Part shown: positions 9,767-16,990 of the stretch, in pieces | Position numbering within the stretch: position 1 is the stretch's first letter | Layout of the letters: every line of letters begins with the position of its first letter | Notes under the pieces: generated by a model | The model's database searches: none | The model's input: the letters and a program-made list of their open reading frames with translations, nothing else | What the model was told of the DNA's origin: nothing | From: Zhongshania aliphaticivorans | Lineage (GTDB): Bacteria; Pseudomonadota; Gammaproteobacteria; Pseudomonadales; Spongiibacteraceae | Direction of reading: 5' to 3' | NCBI RefSeq assembly: GCF_902705855.1 | Contig: NZ_CACSIJ010000011.1 | Location: 1 to 64,000 of the forward strand | DNA length: 64,000 bases | Translations under genes and position numbers: made by a program

Positions 9767-9979
9767 GGCGATAATCTCTTTATTGTATAGGCGCTATTTA
9801 ATAGGCTGTGGGTCGTAAATACAATTTACGCGATTTGTTCGGCGGGGTTAACGCTCCGATAACCAGCCATAGTGCTTAAACTATATTTCGTGGATGCGCT
9901 GTTTGTGGCGGCGAGTCGCGATCAGGGATAATGCCGCCAATAGTCATATTGGTCTTTAGTAGAACAGTAGAGTGTTTTT

Positions 9980-11527
9980 ATGTCGCAATCGCCAATACTC
10001 GACCCCGTAAAACTCGGTCTTTTTGTGAACCGACTGGAGTCAGTGTGCGAGGAAATGGGCGCGGTGTTACAGCGTGCGGCCTTCTCACCCAATATAAAAG
10101 ATCGTTTGGATTTTTCCTGTGCGATCTTTGATGCTCGTGGTGAGCTTTGCGCGCAGGCGGCACATATTCCCGTGCATCTTGGCAGCATGGCATACGCGAT
10201 GGCCGATATTGTGAGTGCCTGTGAATGGCATTCTGGCGATATGATCGTGGTCAACGATCCTTTTCTTGGCGGTACTCATTTACCTGACGTGACGGTGATT
10301 GCTCCGTTCTTCGACGGGGGGGGTGAGTTGCTGGCCTTTGTTGTAAACCGTGCTCATCACGCCGACATTGGAGCTTCAACTCCGGGCTCCATGCCGCTTT
10401 CCAAAACGCTGGCCGAAGAGGGTGTAGTCATTCCGCCTACCTTGTTAGTCCGCGCTGGCGTCTTAGATAAAGCCTTGCTCGATTCGTGGTTTGGCGACGG
10501 CCAGCATGGCGATTTTATTGCTCAGGTCAGTGCCAATCGCAGTGGCTTGCTGCGCTTGGCTGAAGTGGTGTCGGCACTGCCGGTGGCATTTGATGCCGCC
10601 GTCGAGCAATTGCAACACTACGCCGAAGGCATTGCCCGTCGTCGTTTGGCAGACTTGCCGAAGGGTATTTACCACTTTACCGACTATATGGACGACGATG
10701 GTTTCGGCAATAGTCATCTTCCTATTGTCGTCAGTATCGAATTAGCTAACGACGGTGTTGTCGTAGATTTTAGCGGCACCTCCGCGCAGGTGGCAGGCAA
10801 TATAAATTGTCCCCTATCGGTGGCTGCAGCAGCAGTGTATTACGTATTTCGGTGTTTAATGCCAAACGAAGTGCCGGTGTGTATGGGGTTGTTTCGGTCA
10901 ATTAGCTTGAGCGCGCCGCTAGGGTGCTTACTCAATGCCCAGCGCCCCGCAGCCGTGGCGGCGGGTAATGTAGAAACCTCAATGCGTATTACCGACGCGG
11001 TGTTGGGTGCATTGGCGCAGGCGGTGCCTGAGCTTATTCCTGCCGCGAGTCAGGGCAGTATGAATAATGTTGCTATGGGTGGCGCGATGAACTCACAAGG
11101 CGGTAGCGATACGTGGAATTACTACGAGACCATCGCCGGTGGCATGGGGGCACACGCAGACGGACACGGCTTAAGCGCGGTGCAAAGTCATATGACCAAT
11201 ACCTTAAACACGCCGGTAGAAAGCTTAGAAATGCATTATCCACTTAGAATTCGGCGTTATGCTCTGCGTCATAGCTCTGGTGGTACGGGCCAGTTTAAGG
11301 GTGGCGATGGTGTTGTACGTGAATTTGAATTTTTAGCGCCAACACAATTCACCTTGCTAACTGAGCGTCGAAGCCTCGCACCGTGGGGCTTGGCGGGTGG
11401 CGCTGATGCGGTAGCTGGGCGGAATTTTTTAAATGGTCAGCTGCTTCCGGCTAAAGTGAGCCAGTCCGCGAAAGCGGGCGATGTGCTCACCATTGAAACT
11501 CCTGGCGGTGGTGGTTGGGGTGGCTGA
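9980..11527 (+). CDS. Hydantoinase B / oxoprolinase family protein (HyuB-like), without HyuA
   Basis: Member of the N-methylhydantoinase/acetone carboxylase B-subunit family, which normally works with an ATP-binding HyuA subunit in ATP-dependent ring opening or carboxylation. Family hallmarks are RAAFSPNIKDRLDFSCAIFD (about 27-46), HIPVHLGSMAYA, the VNDPFLGGTHLPDV block (about 91-104) and the glycine-rich end ETPGGGGWGG. The 515-residue length is complete for the family. No hyuA gene is on either side: upstream is the divergent alcohol dehydrogenase and downstream a repeat-filled spacer. The substrate is unknown. The ribosome site ahead of the ATG is weak. Confidence 0.85.
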   Translation: MSQSPILDPVKLGLFVNRLESVCEEMGAVLQRAAFSPNIKDRLDFSCAIFDARGELCAQAAHIPVHLGSMAYAMADIVSACEWHSGDMIVVNDPFLGGTHLPDVTVIAPFFDGGGELLAFVVNRAHHADIGASTPGSMPLSKTLAEEGVVIPPTLLVRAGVLDKALLDSWFGDGQHGDFIAQVSANRSGLLRLAEVVSALPVAFDAAVEQLQHYAEGIARRRLADLPKGIYHFTDYMDDDGFGNSHLPIVVSIELANDGVVVDFSGTSAQVAGNINCPLSVAAAAVYYVFRCLMPNEVPVCMGLFRSISLSAPLGCLLNAQRPAAVAAGNVETSMRITDAVLGALAQAVPELIPAASQGSMNNVAMGGAMNSQGGSDTWNYYETIAGGMGAHADGHGLSAVQSHMTNTLNTPVESLEMHYPLRIRRYALRHSSGGTGQFKGGDGVVREFEFLAPTQFTLLTERRSLAPWGLAGGADAVAGRNFLNGQLLPAKVSQSAKAGDVLTIETPGGGGWGG

Positions 11528-11742
11528 CGTCGGACAAAGCTATAATGCGTGGCGGGGCTATACGCTGGACGGGGACGCTTTTTAGGAATCTTAGTCGGAT
11601 GTCAGAAGTCGGACGACTGACGATAAGGTCAAAAGCAGCTCTCAGCACGATTACATAACACTAGACCAAAACGTAATTCAGCATCTACGGGCTTGGTATA
11701 CGGCAACCTTACGTCCGACATCCGACGCCAGACCTCCGACGG
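11526..11742. repeat. Dispersed inverted repeat, CGTCCGAC family (large copy)
   Basis: Fills most of the 330-base gap before grxD. Arms rich in GTCGGATGTC / GTCGGACG (11526-11535 and 11593-11622) face inverted copies with CGTCCGACATCCGACG (11712-11727) and CTCCGACGG (to 11742). A piece of the second family, ACGCTGGACGGGGACGC, occurs inside it near 11562. The left arm overlaps the stop codon of the preceding gene. No gene is supported here. Confidence 0.6.
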
Positions 11743-11857
11743 TTTCAACCAGAGCCATTACTTTTGCCACTGGAATTGCTAGAATAGCGCCAACAATCTC
11801 CGGATAAGCGCCCCGTGAATCAGGCCTTATCACCGTTATCCGACAAGTAGGTGATCC

Positions 11858-12184
11858 ATGGACACTATTGAAGCAATCAAACAGCAACTTTCAGCCAACC
11901 CCATCATCCTTTATATGAAAGGCTCCCCGAACCAGCCGCAGTGTGGTTTCTCTGCACGCGCGTCGCAGGCTTTAATGGAATGTGGTGAGCGCTTCGCGTT
12001 TGTGGATATTTTGTCGAACCCAGATATCCGCGCGAAAATGCCAGAATTTGCGAACTGGCCAACCTTCCCACAATTGTGGGTTGCTGGCGAGTTGGTCGGT
12101 GGCTGCGACATTATTTGTGAAATGCACGAAAGTGGCGAGTTAAAAACGTTGGTGCAGGAAACAGCGGTACAAGCTACTCAGTAA
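11858..12184 (+). CDS. grxD: Monothiol glutaredoxin, Grx4 type
   Basis: Carries the monothiol CGFS active site (QPQCGFSARA, about residues 28-37) of iron-sulfur-cluster-binding glutaredoxins, which store or deliver [2Fe-2S] clusters and influence iron homeostasis with BolA partners. Other conserved parts are the YMKGSP segment, WPTFPQLW with the glutathione-contacting Thr-Pro, and GGCDI. The 108 residues form one thioredoxin-like domain, the usual size. A strong terminator follows at 12213-12247, so it is transcribed alone or with upstream sequence only. Confidence 0.95.
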   Translation: MDTIEAIKQQLSANPIILYMKGSPNQPQCGFSARASQALMECGERFAFVDILSNPDIRAKMPEFANWPTFPQLWVAGELVGGCDIICEMHESGELKTLVQETAVQATQ

Positions 12185-12212
12185 TTCCCCCTCCTTTTGT
12201 TTTAAAGTGATT

Positions 12213-12247
12213 AAAAGCCCGGTTTGTAGTGCCGGGCTTTTTTATAT
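12213..12247 (+). terminator. Rho-independent terminator after grxD
   Basis: AAGCCCGG and CCGGGCTT pair around a nine-base loop, followed by seven T residues, about 30 bases after the grxD stop. Confidence 0.9.
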
Positions 12248-12378
12248 CCGGCGCAATAAGTAAGAATAATTTATATTTAGATTTGTGTTTGTACTTGCTA
12301 ATATCCGCGCAACAAAAATGCGGTTGGCCTTTTGCTGGGGAAGCGTTTGGCCAGTAATAAAAATATCTAGAGGTGTAT

Positions 12379-14562
12379 ATGCGACGTTTACTATTTGCTG
12401 CCGGTGCCTTATCTGCGGTTTCTACGGGCTGGGCTGATATAGCCACTAAGGAGAGCCGCGAGAACCTGAAGTTGGAGCAGGTTACTATCGTTGGTGAGCG
12501 AGTAGATGATGTTGCTGGTTCCGCTTATGTGTTGGATCAGCTGGAGCTTCAGAAGTTTGAGCATGTTGATATCCACCGTATTGTGCGTCAGGTGCCGGGT
12601 GTTTATTTTCAAGAAGAGGACGGGTATGGGCTGCGCGCCAATATCGGTATCCGCGGCTCGGGTAGTGGCCGTACTGCAAAAATAACGCTTATGGAAGACG
12701 GCGTGTTAATCGCGCCAGCGCCTTACGCAGACCCAGCTGCTTATTATTTCCCCACCAGTGGTCGTATGGCAGGAGTGGAAGTACTGAAAGGCCCACAGAC
12801 GCTGCTCTACGGTCCGTATACGGTTGGTGGTGCACTAAATCTGATATCTACCCCTATTCCTGAGCAGCGAGAAGGCTTTGTTAATATCGAGGTCGGTGAA
12901 AACAGTGCCCAGAAATCTCATGTGCACTATGGTGCCACCGAGGGACAGTGGGGCTTCTTGGTGGAGAGTTATCAAGAAGAAACACTTGGTTTTAAGAGTA
13001 TTGATCGCTCTAAAAAAGATACCGGCTATGACAAACAAGATTACGTCGGCAAGTTGCGCTGGCGCAGTGCCGAAGGAGCGACCTATGCTCAGCAGCTGGA
13101 TCTAAAGCTTAACTACACGGAAGAGCAGTCTAACGCCACATACTTGGGCGTGACTGACGCGCAGTTTGATCGCGATCCCTACCGCCGCTATGGCATTACC
13201 GAATTGGATCAAATGAGTACCCGTCAGACTGGGGTATCGTTGCGTCATACGGTTGATTTTAGTGAAAGTTTGACTTTGAGTAGTATGGTTTACCGCAATA
13301 ATTTTAAACGCAATTGGTTCAAGCTGGATCGTGTGGGTGGTACCAGTATTGGTGCCCTTATCGATAATGCCAACAATGGTGACGCCACTGCACTGGGTAT
13401 ATTGGAAGGCACGGAGGATGCCGTCGGTGTGCAAGTTAAGAACAATGCGCGCGACTATTATGGTGAGGGTATTCAATTTGAACTGGCCGGTAATATTGAC
13501 GCCGCTGGGGCTAGTCATAACTGGGTAGTAGGTATTCGTCAGCATGAAGATGAGTCGGACCGTTTTCAGCCGGTAAATGTTTACAATCAGGTCAATGGTA
13601 GTCTGCAGTTTGATTCGATAATCCAGCCCGGCAGCAGTGATAACCGCATTGATGAGGCTGAGGCTTTGTCGCTGTGGGTAATGGACCGTATCAATATGGG
13701 CGATCTGGATGTCACGGTGTCTTTACGTCATGAAGATATTGGTACCGCGCAAACTCGCTACGGCGCGCTAGATCGGAGCGCAGTGGCTAGCACCGGCAAA
13801 AACTCGGTCGACGAGGTTATGGCTGGGCTGGGTGTTACCTATGCGCTGAACGATAGCTGGCAACTGCTTGGTGGTGTCCATCAAGGTTTTGCCCCTCCGG
13901 GCGGCGGCGCGACGGATGGCACGGGTGCGGAAGAGAGTCTGAACTATGAATTTGGTGGGCGCTACCGCAGCGGTAACTTAAGCGCAGATGTGGTGGCTTT
14001 CTTTAGTGATTATCAAAACACTGTTAACAATTGTTCTATTGCCAACCCTTGTAGCGGTGGTGCTGAGTCGGGTACCGAGAGCTTTGGCGAGTCTGCGATC
14101 AAAGGTTTGGAAGTGAGTTTGCGCACGGTATTAATGGAAACTGCCGATTTTCAAGTTCCCTTTACTTTAGCCTACACCTATACCGATGCCGAGGTCACCA
14201 AAGACTCAGACTCGGGCGATGTATTCAAGGGCGATAACCTGCCGTATCTACCAGAGAATTTGCTGAATATGAATGTCGGCATTGAAGATACTCTGGGTCG
14301 CAAAGTCTACCTGTCGGCCACTTATATTGATGAAATGTGCAAAGATAATCAGTGTGAGCGCCCTGTCGAGCAGCGCTATCGCAGTACGGATAGTTATGTG
14401 TCGATTGATGTTGCTGCCAGCATGCCTCTGGCTGAAAATGTGGAGGTGTACACTCGTATCGACAATTTAATGGATGATGAATCCATTGTGTCGCGCAGCC
14501 CAGCTGGGGCCAGAGTTAACCTGCCGCGGACGGCGTCTGTAGGCCTTCGTGTAAACTTCTAA
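12379..14562 (+). CDS. TonB-dependent outer-membrane receptor, FecA-like
   Basis: Outer-membrane gated barrel that takes up iron chelates or similar ligands using TonB energy. The ATG at 12379 has AGAGG just upstream and begins a signal peptide (MRRLLFAAGALSAVSTGWA); a GTG two codons earlier is less likely. A TonB-box-like LEQVTIVGE follows at about 30, then the plug with RANIGIRGSGSGRTAKI, LMEDGVLIAPAPYADP and GPQTLLYGPYTVGGALNLIS, very like the FecA plug, and a barrel ending in an aromatic residue (VGLRVNF). No N-terminal signalling domain is present and no fecIR-type genes are adjacent, so it is probably not part of a surface-signalling loop. A loop with CSIANPCSGG and a later MCKDNQC pair could form extracellular disulfides. 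No convincing Fur box was found upstream. Confidence 0.93.
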   Translation: MRRLLFAAGALSAVSTGWADIATKESRENLKLEQVTIVGERVDDVAGSAYVLDQLELQKFEHVDIHRIVRQVPGVYFQEEDGYGLRANIGIRGSGSGRTAKITLMEDGVLIAPAPYADPAAYYFPTSGRMAGVEVLKGPQTLLYGPYTVGGALNLISTPIPEQREGFVNIEVGENSAQKSHVHYGATEGQWGFLVESYQEETLGFKSIDRSKKDTGYDKQDYVGKLRWRSAEGATYAQQLDLKLNYTEEQSNATYLGVTDAQFDRDPYRRYGITELDQMSTRQTGVSLRHTVDFSESLTLSSMVYRNNFKRNWFKLDRVGGTSIGALIDNANNGDATALGILEGTEDAVGVQVKNNARDYYGEGIQFELAGNIDAAGASHNWVVGIRQHEDESDRFQPVNVYNQVNGSLQFDSIIQPGSSDNRIDEAEALSLWVMDRINMGDLDVTVSLRHEDIGTAQTRYGALDRSAVASTGKNSVDEVMAGLGVTYALNDSWQLLGGVHQGFAPPGGGATDGTGAEESLNYEFGGRYRSGNLSADVVAFFSDYQNTVNNCSIANPCSGGAESGTESFGESAIKGLEVSLRTVLMETADFQVPFTLAYTYTDAEVTKDSDSGDVFKGDNLPYLPENLLNMNVGIEDTLGRKVYLSATYIDEMCKDNQCERPVEQRYRSTDSYVSIDVAASMPLAENVEVYTRIDNLMDDESIVSRSPAGARVNLPRTASVGLRVNF

Positions 14563-14711
14563 AGTGATGGCGTCCACCTGTTTTCGGTGGTGGGCGCAAT
14601 TTGTTGGTTCTTCCCAGTTGCCGGCTTGCCGGTTCATTTAGTCATCGCGGCCAATGTTTGTCGTTGGCGGTCGCCCTACTCTGATACTCCCAAACTCGTG
14701 GAGTGATACCA

Positions 14712-15170
14712 GTGAATCCAACATTGAAGTTATGGCGCAAACTCTCTGCGCTTCCCGCTGGCAGACTGCTTTTTTCTAAAGGCGTCTGTATGAAAGCGCC
14801 CTATTTCGCAACCATTAAACCTGTGTTTGAAGAGCTGGAAACCGGGTATGCGGTAGTGCGAATAAAAGAACGTCGCGCTATTCACAATCACATTAAAAGT
14901 GTTCACGCGATTGCGCTGTGCAATCTCGCGGAGATTGCCGGCGGTGTTGTTAGCGAAGCATCTATGCCCGCTGGCATGCGTTGGATTCCCGCAGGCATGA
15001 CTGTGCGTTACTTGGGCCCAGCCAAGGGTGTGTTGCGAGGCTACGCCAGTATGCGTGACATTGTTGTTGGCGAAAAAGGCGTGGTGCCGGTTAAGGTAGA
15101 AGTGAAAAATGCAGTTGGCAATGTGGTATTTGACGCGGAAATTTCTATGCACGTGTCGCCAAAAAAATAA
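14712..15170 (+). CDS. DUF4442 hotdog-fold protein (thioesterase-like)
   Basis: Small single-domain protein of the DUF4442/YiiD-C-like hotdog group related to acyl-CoA thioesterases; no activity can be assigned. Family features are the KPVFEELETGYAVVRI strand, the central RRAIHNHIKSVHAIALCNLA helix and the closing VKVEVKNAVGNVV strand. The start is put at GTG 14712, which has GGAG eight bases upstream; GTG 14703 is in frame but lacks such a site. It converges with the membrane protein gene at 15180 with nine bases between stops. Length about 152 residues, normal for the family. Confidence 0.8.
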   Translation: MNPTLKLWRKLSALPAGRLLFSKGVCMKAPYFATIKPVFEELETGYAVVRIKERRAIHNHIKSVHAIALCNLAEIAGGVVSEASMPAGMRWIPAGMTVRYLGPAKGVLRGYASMRDIVVGEKGVVPVKVEVKNAVGNVVFDAEISMHVSPKK

Positions 15171-15179
15171 TAGCGGAAA

Positions 15180-16625
15180 TTAGCCCTGCAAAGGCTGGGC
15201 AAGTATCCATAGGCCCACGCCGGTAAATATCACCATAAGTAATAGCATGGGAATTTGGCTGATACTTGCCTGCCGCTGATTTGGAAAGCTCCGCAGGGCT
15301 TCCGCGTGGGCTAGGTAAACACTGGCAACATGGCCTATTAAAATAAGCCAGACTTGGCTATTCCAGATAAAGCCCATGTCCGGTAACACCGGCAGTCTGC
15401 CGCTGATGGCGGTGCCAAAAATATCCCAGCCCCAGCCAAAGGGGTCTGAGAATAATCCCCGCAGTTTTAAGCCCTGACTCAGTACCAAGGTGTAGTAATG
15501 GGTGATGTGATAGACCAGTGCAATGGGCAGTAGGCTATAGCCAAATCTCAGTGATAATTCGGTGACGGTCAGTGGGCTACGAGTTAGACATTTACCTAGC
15601 CATAGAAAAAACAAAAACAATCCGAGATAGATGAACGGAGAGAGTAGTAAGCATAGGGTTTCAAACCCGATATACCAAGGCCGTAATGTGATGTAGGCAT
15701 GAAGTGGATGTTTGCCGAGTAAGGCTTCTAAAATATGGAGTGGGTCTTGCCAGAAAACATTAAACCATAAGCTGGTTTCTCGCAGTCCGTCGTAAGCGGT
15801 AGACGACAGCATAAATAATAAAAAAACGAGTAAGCTGCGGTGCTCAATGCGTTCATGTAATAAGCCGCTGAAGGGAAGTCGTAAGGTAAGCTGACGTTGC
15901 CCTGTTTGGTTGCTTGGGCAATGAACGGGCGACATTTTAGCGATAAGCCGAAACATCACTGAGAATAATTCCCCGTAGCGAAACCACTCCGCACTGCCTA
16001 CCAAGTACACGGCGAATAAATTAATAGCGGTGTAGCTGAGTAAAATGACTGAGAGCGAGAAGGGCTGTGTATTGCCAAATAGTTCAAGGCAGATAAAAGC
16101 CATATAGAGTAGAACGGCCGGCCAGTATGCAAGCTCGTTGGGGTAGATGTAACGACCTTGTCTAAATTTTTTAAACGGAGATAACAGAAATTTCCAAGGG
16201 TTTAAGTCGTGGTACCAGTTGCCAAATAAGGCGCTGAGGTAGCTAGCGCCAAGCGCGAAACTAATCCAGAAGAATGTCATATTGAAATTGCGGTAGCGGT
16301 CTTGATTGCCGATAAAGCCGCTAAGGATGGCGAGGCCAAAACATAAAACTAATATACTTTTTAATAACGTCGCTAGCTTAAGTTTGTTAGCAATAAACCT
16401 TAGCTTTGGATTGTCGACGACATATTGCCACGGTGGCCGTTTGGCTGACTCGGCACTGTAAAAATAGCCTAAAACTAAAAATGATAAGACCAGTGCCGCC
16501 ATTGCCCCGTAGATATACATCCAATAGGGCATGGGTAATTTATAGGGTTCACCAAAGGAGTGCGCAAAACTGTATTCAGGAAATAGGCCTGCAATTAATA
16601 ATAATGGCAGAAGTTTACAGCGCAT
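15180..16625 (-). CDS. Polytopic membrane protein, last gene of lipoprotein-cupredoxin operon
   Basis: A 481-residue integral membrane protein with an N-terminal signal-like segment ending FAHSFGEPYKLPMPYWMYIYG and about ten further hydrophobic segments. The AH-x-G-x-LP-P-W opening followed by a transmembrane helix resembles proteins sometimes annotated as fenitrothion hydrolase-like in databases; this is from memory and no catalytic motif is visible, so function is not assigned. Conserved-looking polar spots include a FGNWYHDLNPWKFL segment (about 155-168) and HITHYYTL (about 390), where His residues near membranes could bind metal. Its ATG overlaps the stop of the cupredoxin-like gene (TAATG), indicating translational coupling. 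Confidence 0.6.
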   Translation of the reverse strand: MRCKLLPLLLIAGLFPEYSFAHSFGEPYKLPMPYWMYIYGAMAALVLSFLVLGYFYSAESAKRPPWQYVVDNPKLRFIANKLKLATLLKSILVLCFGLAILSGFIGNQDRYRNFNMTFFWISFALGASYLSALFGNWYHDLNPWKFLLSPFKKFRQGRYIYPNELAYWPAVLLYMAFICLELFGNTQPFSLSVILLSYTAINLFAVYLVGSAEWFRYGELFSVMFRLIAKMSPVHCPSNQTGQRQLTLRLPFSGLLHERIEHRSLLVFLLFMLSSTAYDGLRETSLWFNVFWQDPLHILEALLGKHPLHAYITLRPWYIGFETLCLLLSPFIYLGLFLFFLWLGKCLTRSPLTVTELSLRFGYSLLPIALVYHITHYYTLVLSQGLKLRGLFSDPFGWGWDIFGTAISGRLPVLPDMGFIWNSQVWLILIGHVASVYLAHAEALRSFPNQRQASISQIPMLLLMVIFTGVGLWILAQPLQG

Positions 16626-16987
16626 TAGCGCGGGTAAACTTCTATGGTGCCAAGCTGTATTTCGCTAACGTGAACTTCAATGGCGAATCGTCCGGTTTGC
16701 GTCGCAACAAACTCAATGTCTTTTTTAATACCTGCCTCTAACACAATATGCATTTCGACGCCGTGTATGTGCACGGCGGCGTTTTTGTCACTGACGAAGC
16801 TAAGCTTGGCGGTGTCGCCAAGCTTAAGCTGAATCACCATGGACTCGGGAATGCTGCCCTCAAGAATGGCAAAGTAAAATGCGTGTGTTTCGCTAGTATC
16901 ATTCACTACAGGCGCTGGTTTCATCACCAACCATAGGCCAGCGAGTACCAGTGCAGCACAAATTAAAAATAATAGCTTTTGACGCAT
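16625..16987 (-). CDS. Membrane-anchored, degenerate cupredoxin-like protein
   Basis: A 120-residue protein with one N-terminal membrane anchor or signal segment (about residues 4-24) and an exported beta-sandwich (about 30-120). The final strands, KLGDTAKLSFVSDKNAAVHI and GRFAIEVHVSEIQLGTIEV, follow the cupredoxin pattern. However, the type-1 copper Cys expected before the last loop is missing (only the anchor contains Cys) and no Met ligand is seen in the usual place. Histidines at HIHG, EMH and EVH could still bind copper in another geometry. It starts three bases after the lipoprotein stop and overlaps the start of the membrane protein gene, so the three are made together. Confidence 0.65.
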   Translation of the reverse strand: MRQKLLFLICAALVLAGLWLVMKPAPVVNDTSETHAFYFAILEGSIPESMVIQLKLGDTAKLSFVSDKNAAVHIHGVEMHIVLEAGIKKDIEFVATQTGRFAIEVHVSEIQLGTIEVYPR

Positions 16988-16990
16988 TGC

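Noticed and set aside
11678-11887. Minus-strand open frame before grxD
   Set aside because: Falls in the dispersed repeat and the grxD start; composition explained by the repeat.
12245-12375. AT-rich stretch (AGAATAATTTATATTTAG) as a Fur box before the TonB receptor
   Set aside because: Only loosely AT/NAT-like; lacks the inverted-repeat pattern of a Fur site, so not annotated.
15156-15190. Overlap or fusion of the hotdog protein with the membrane protein
   Set aside because: They are on opposite strands with stops nine bases apart; simply convergent genes.
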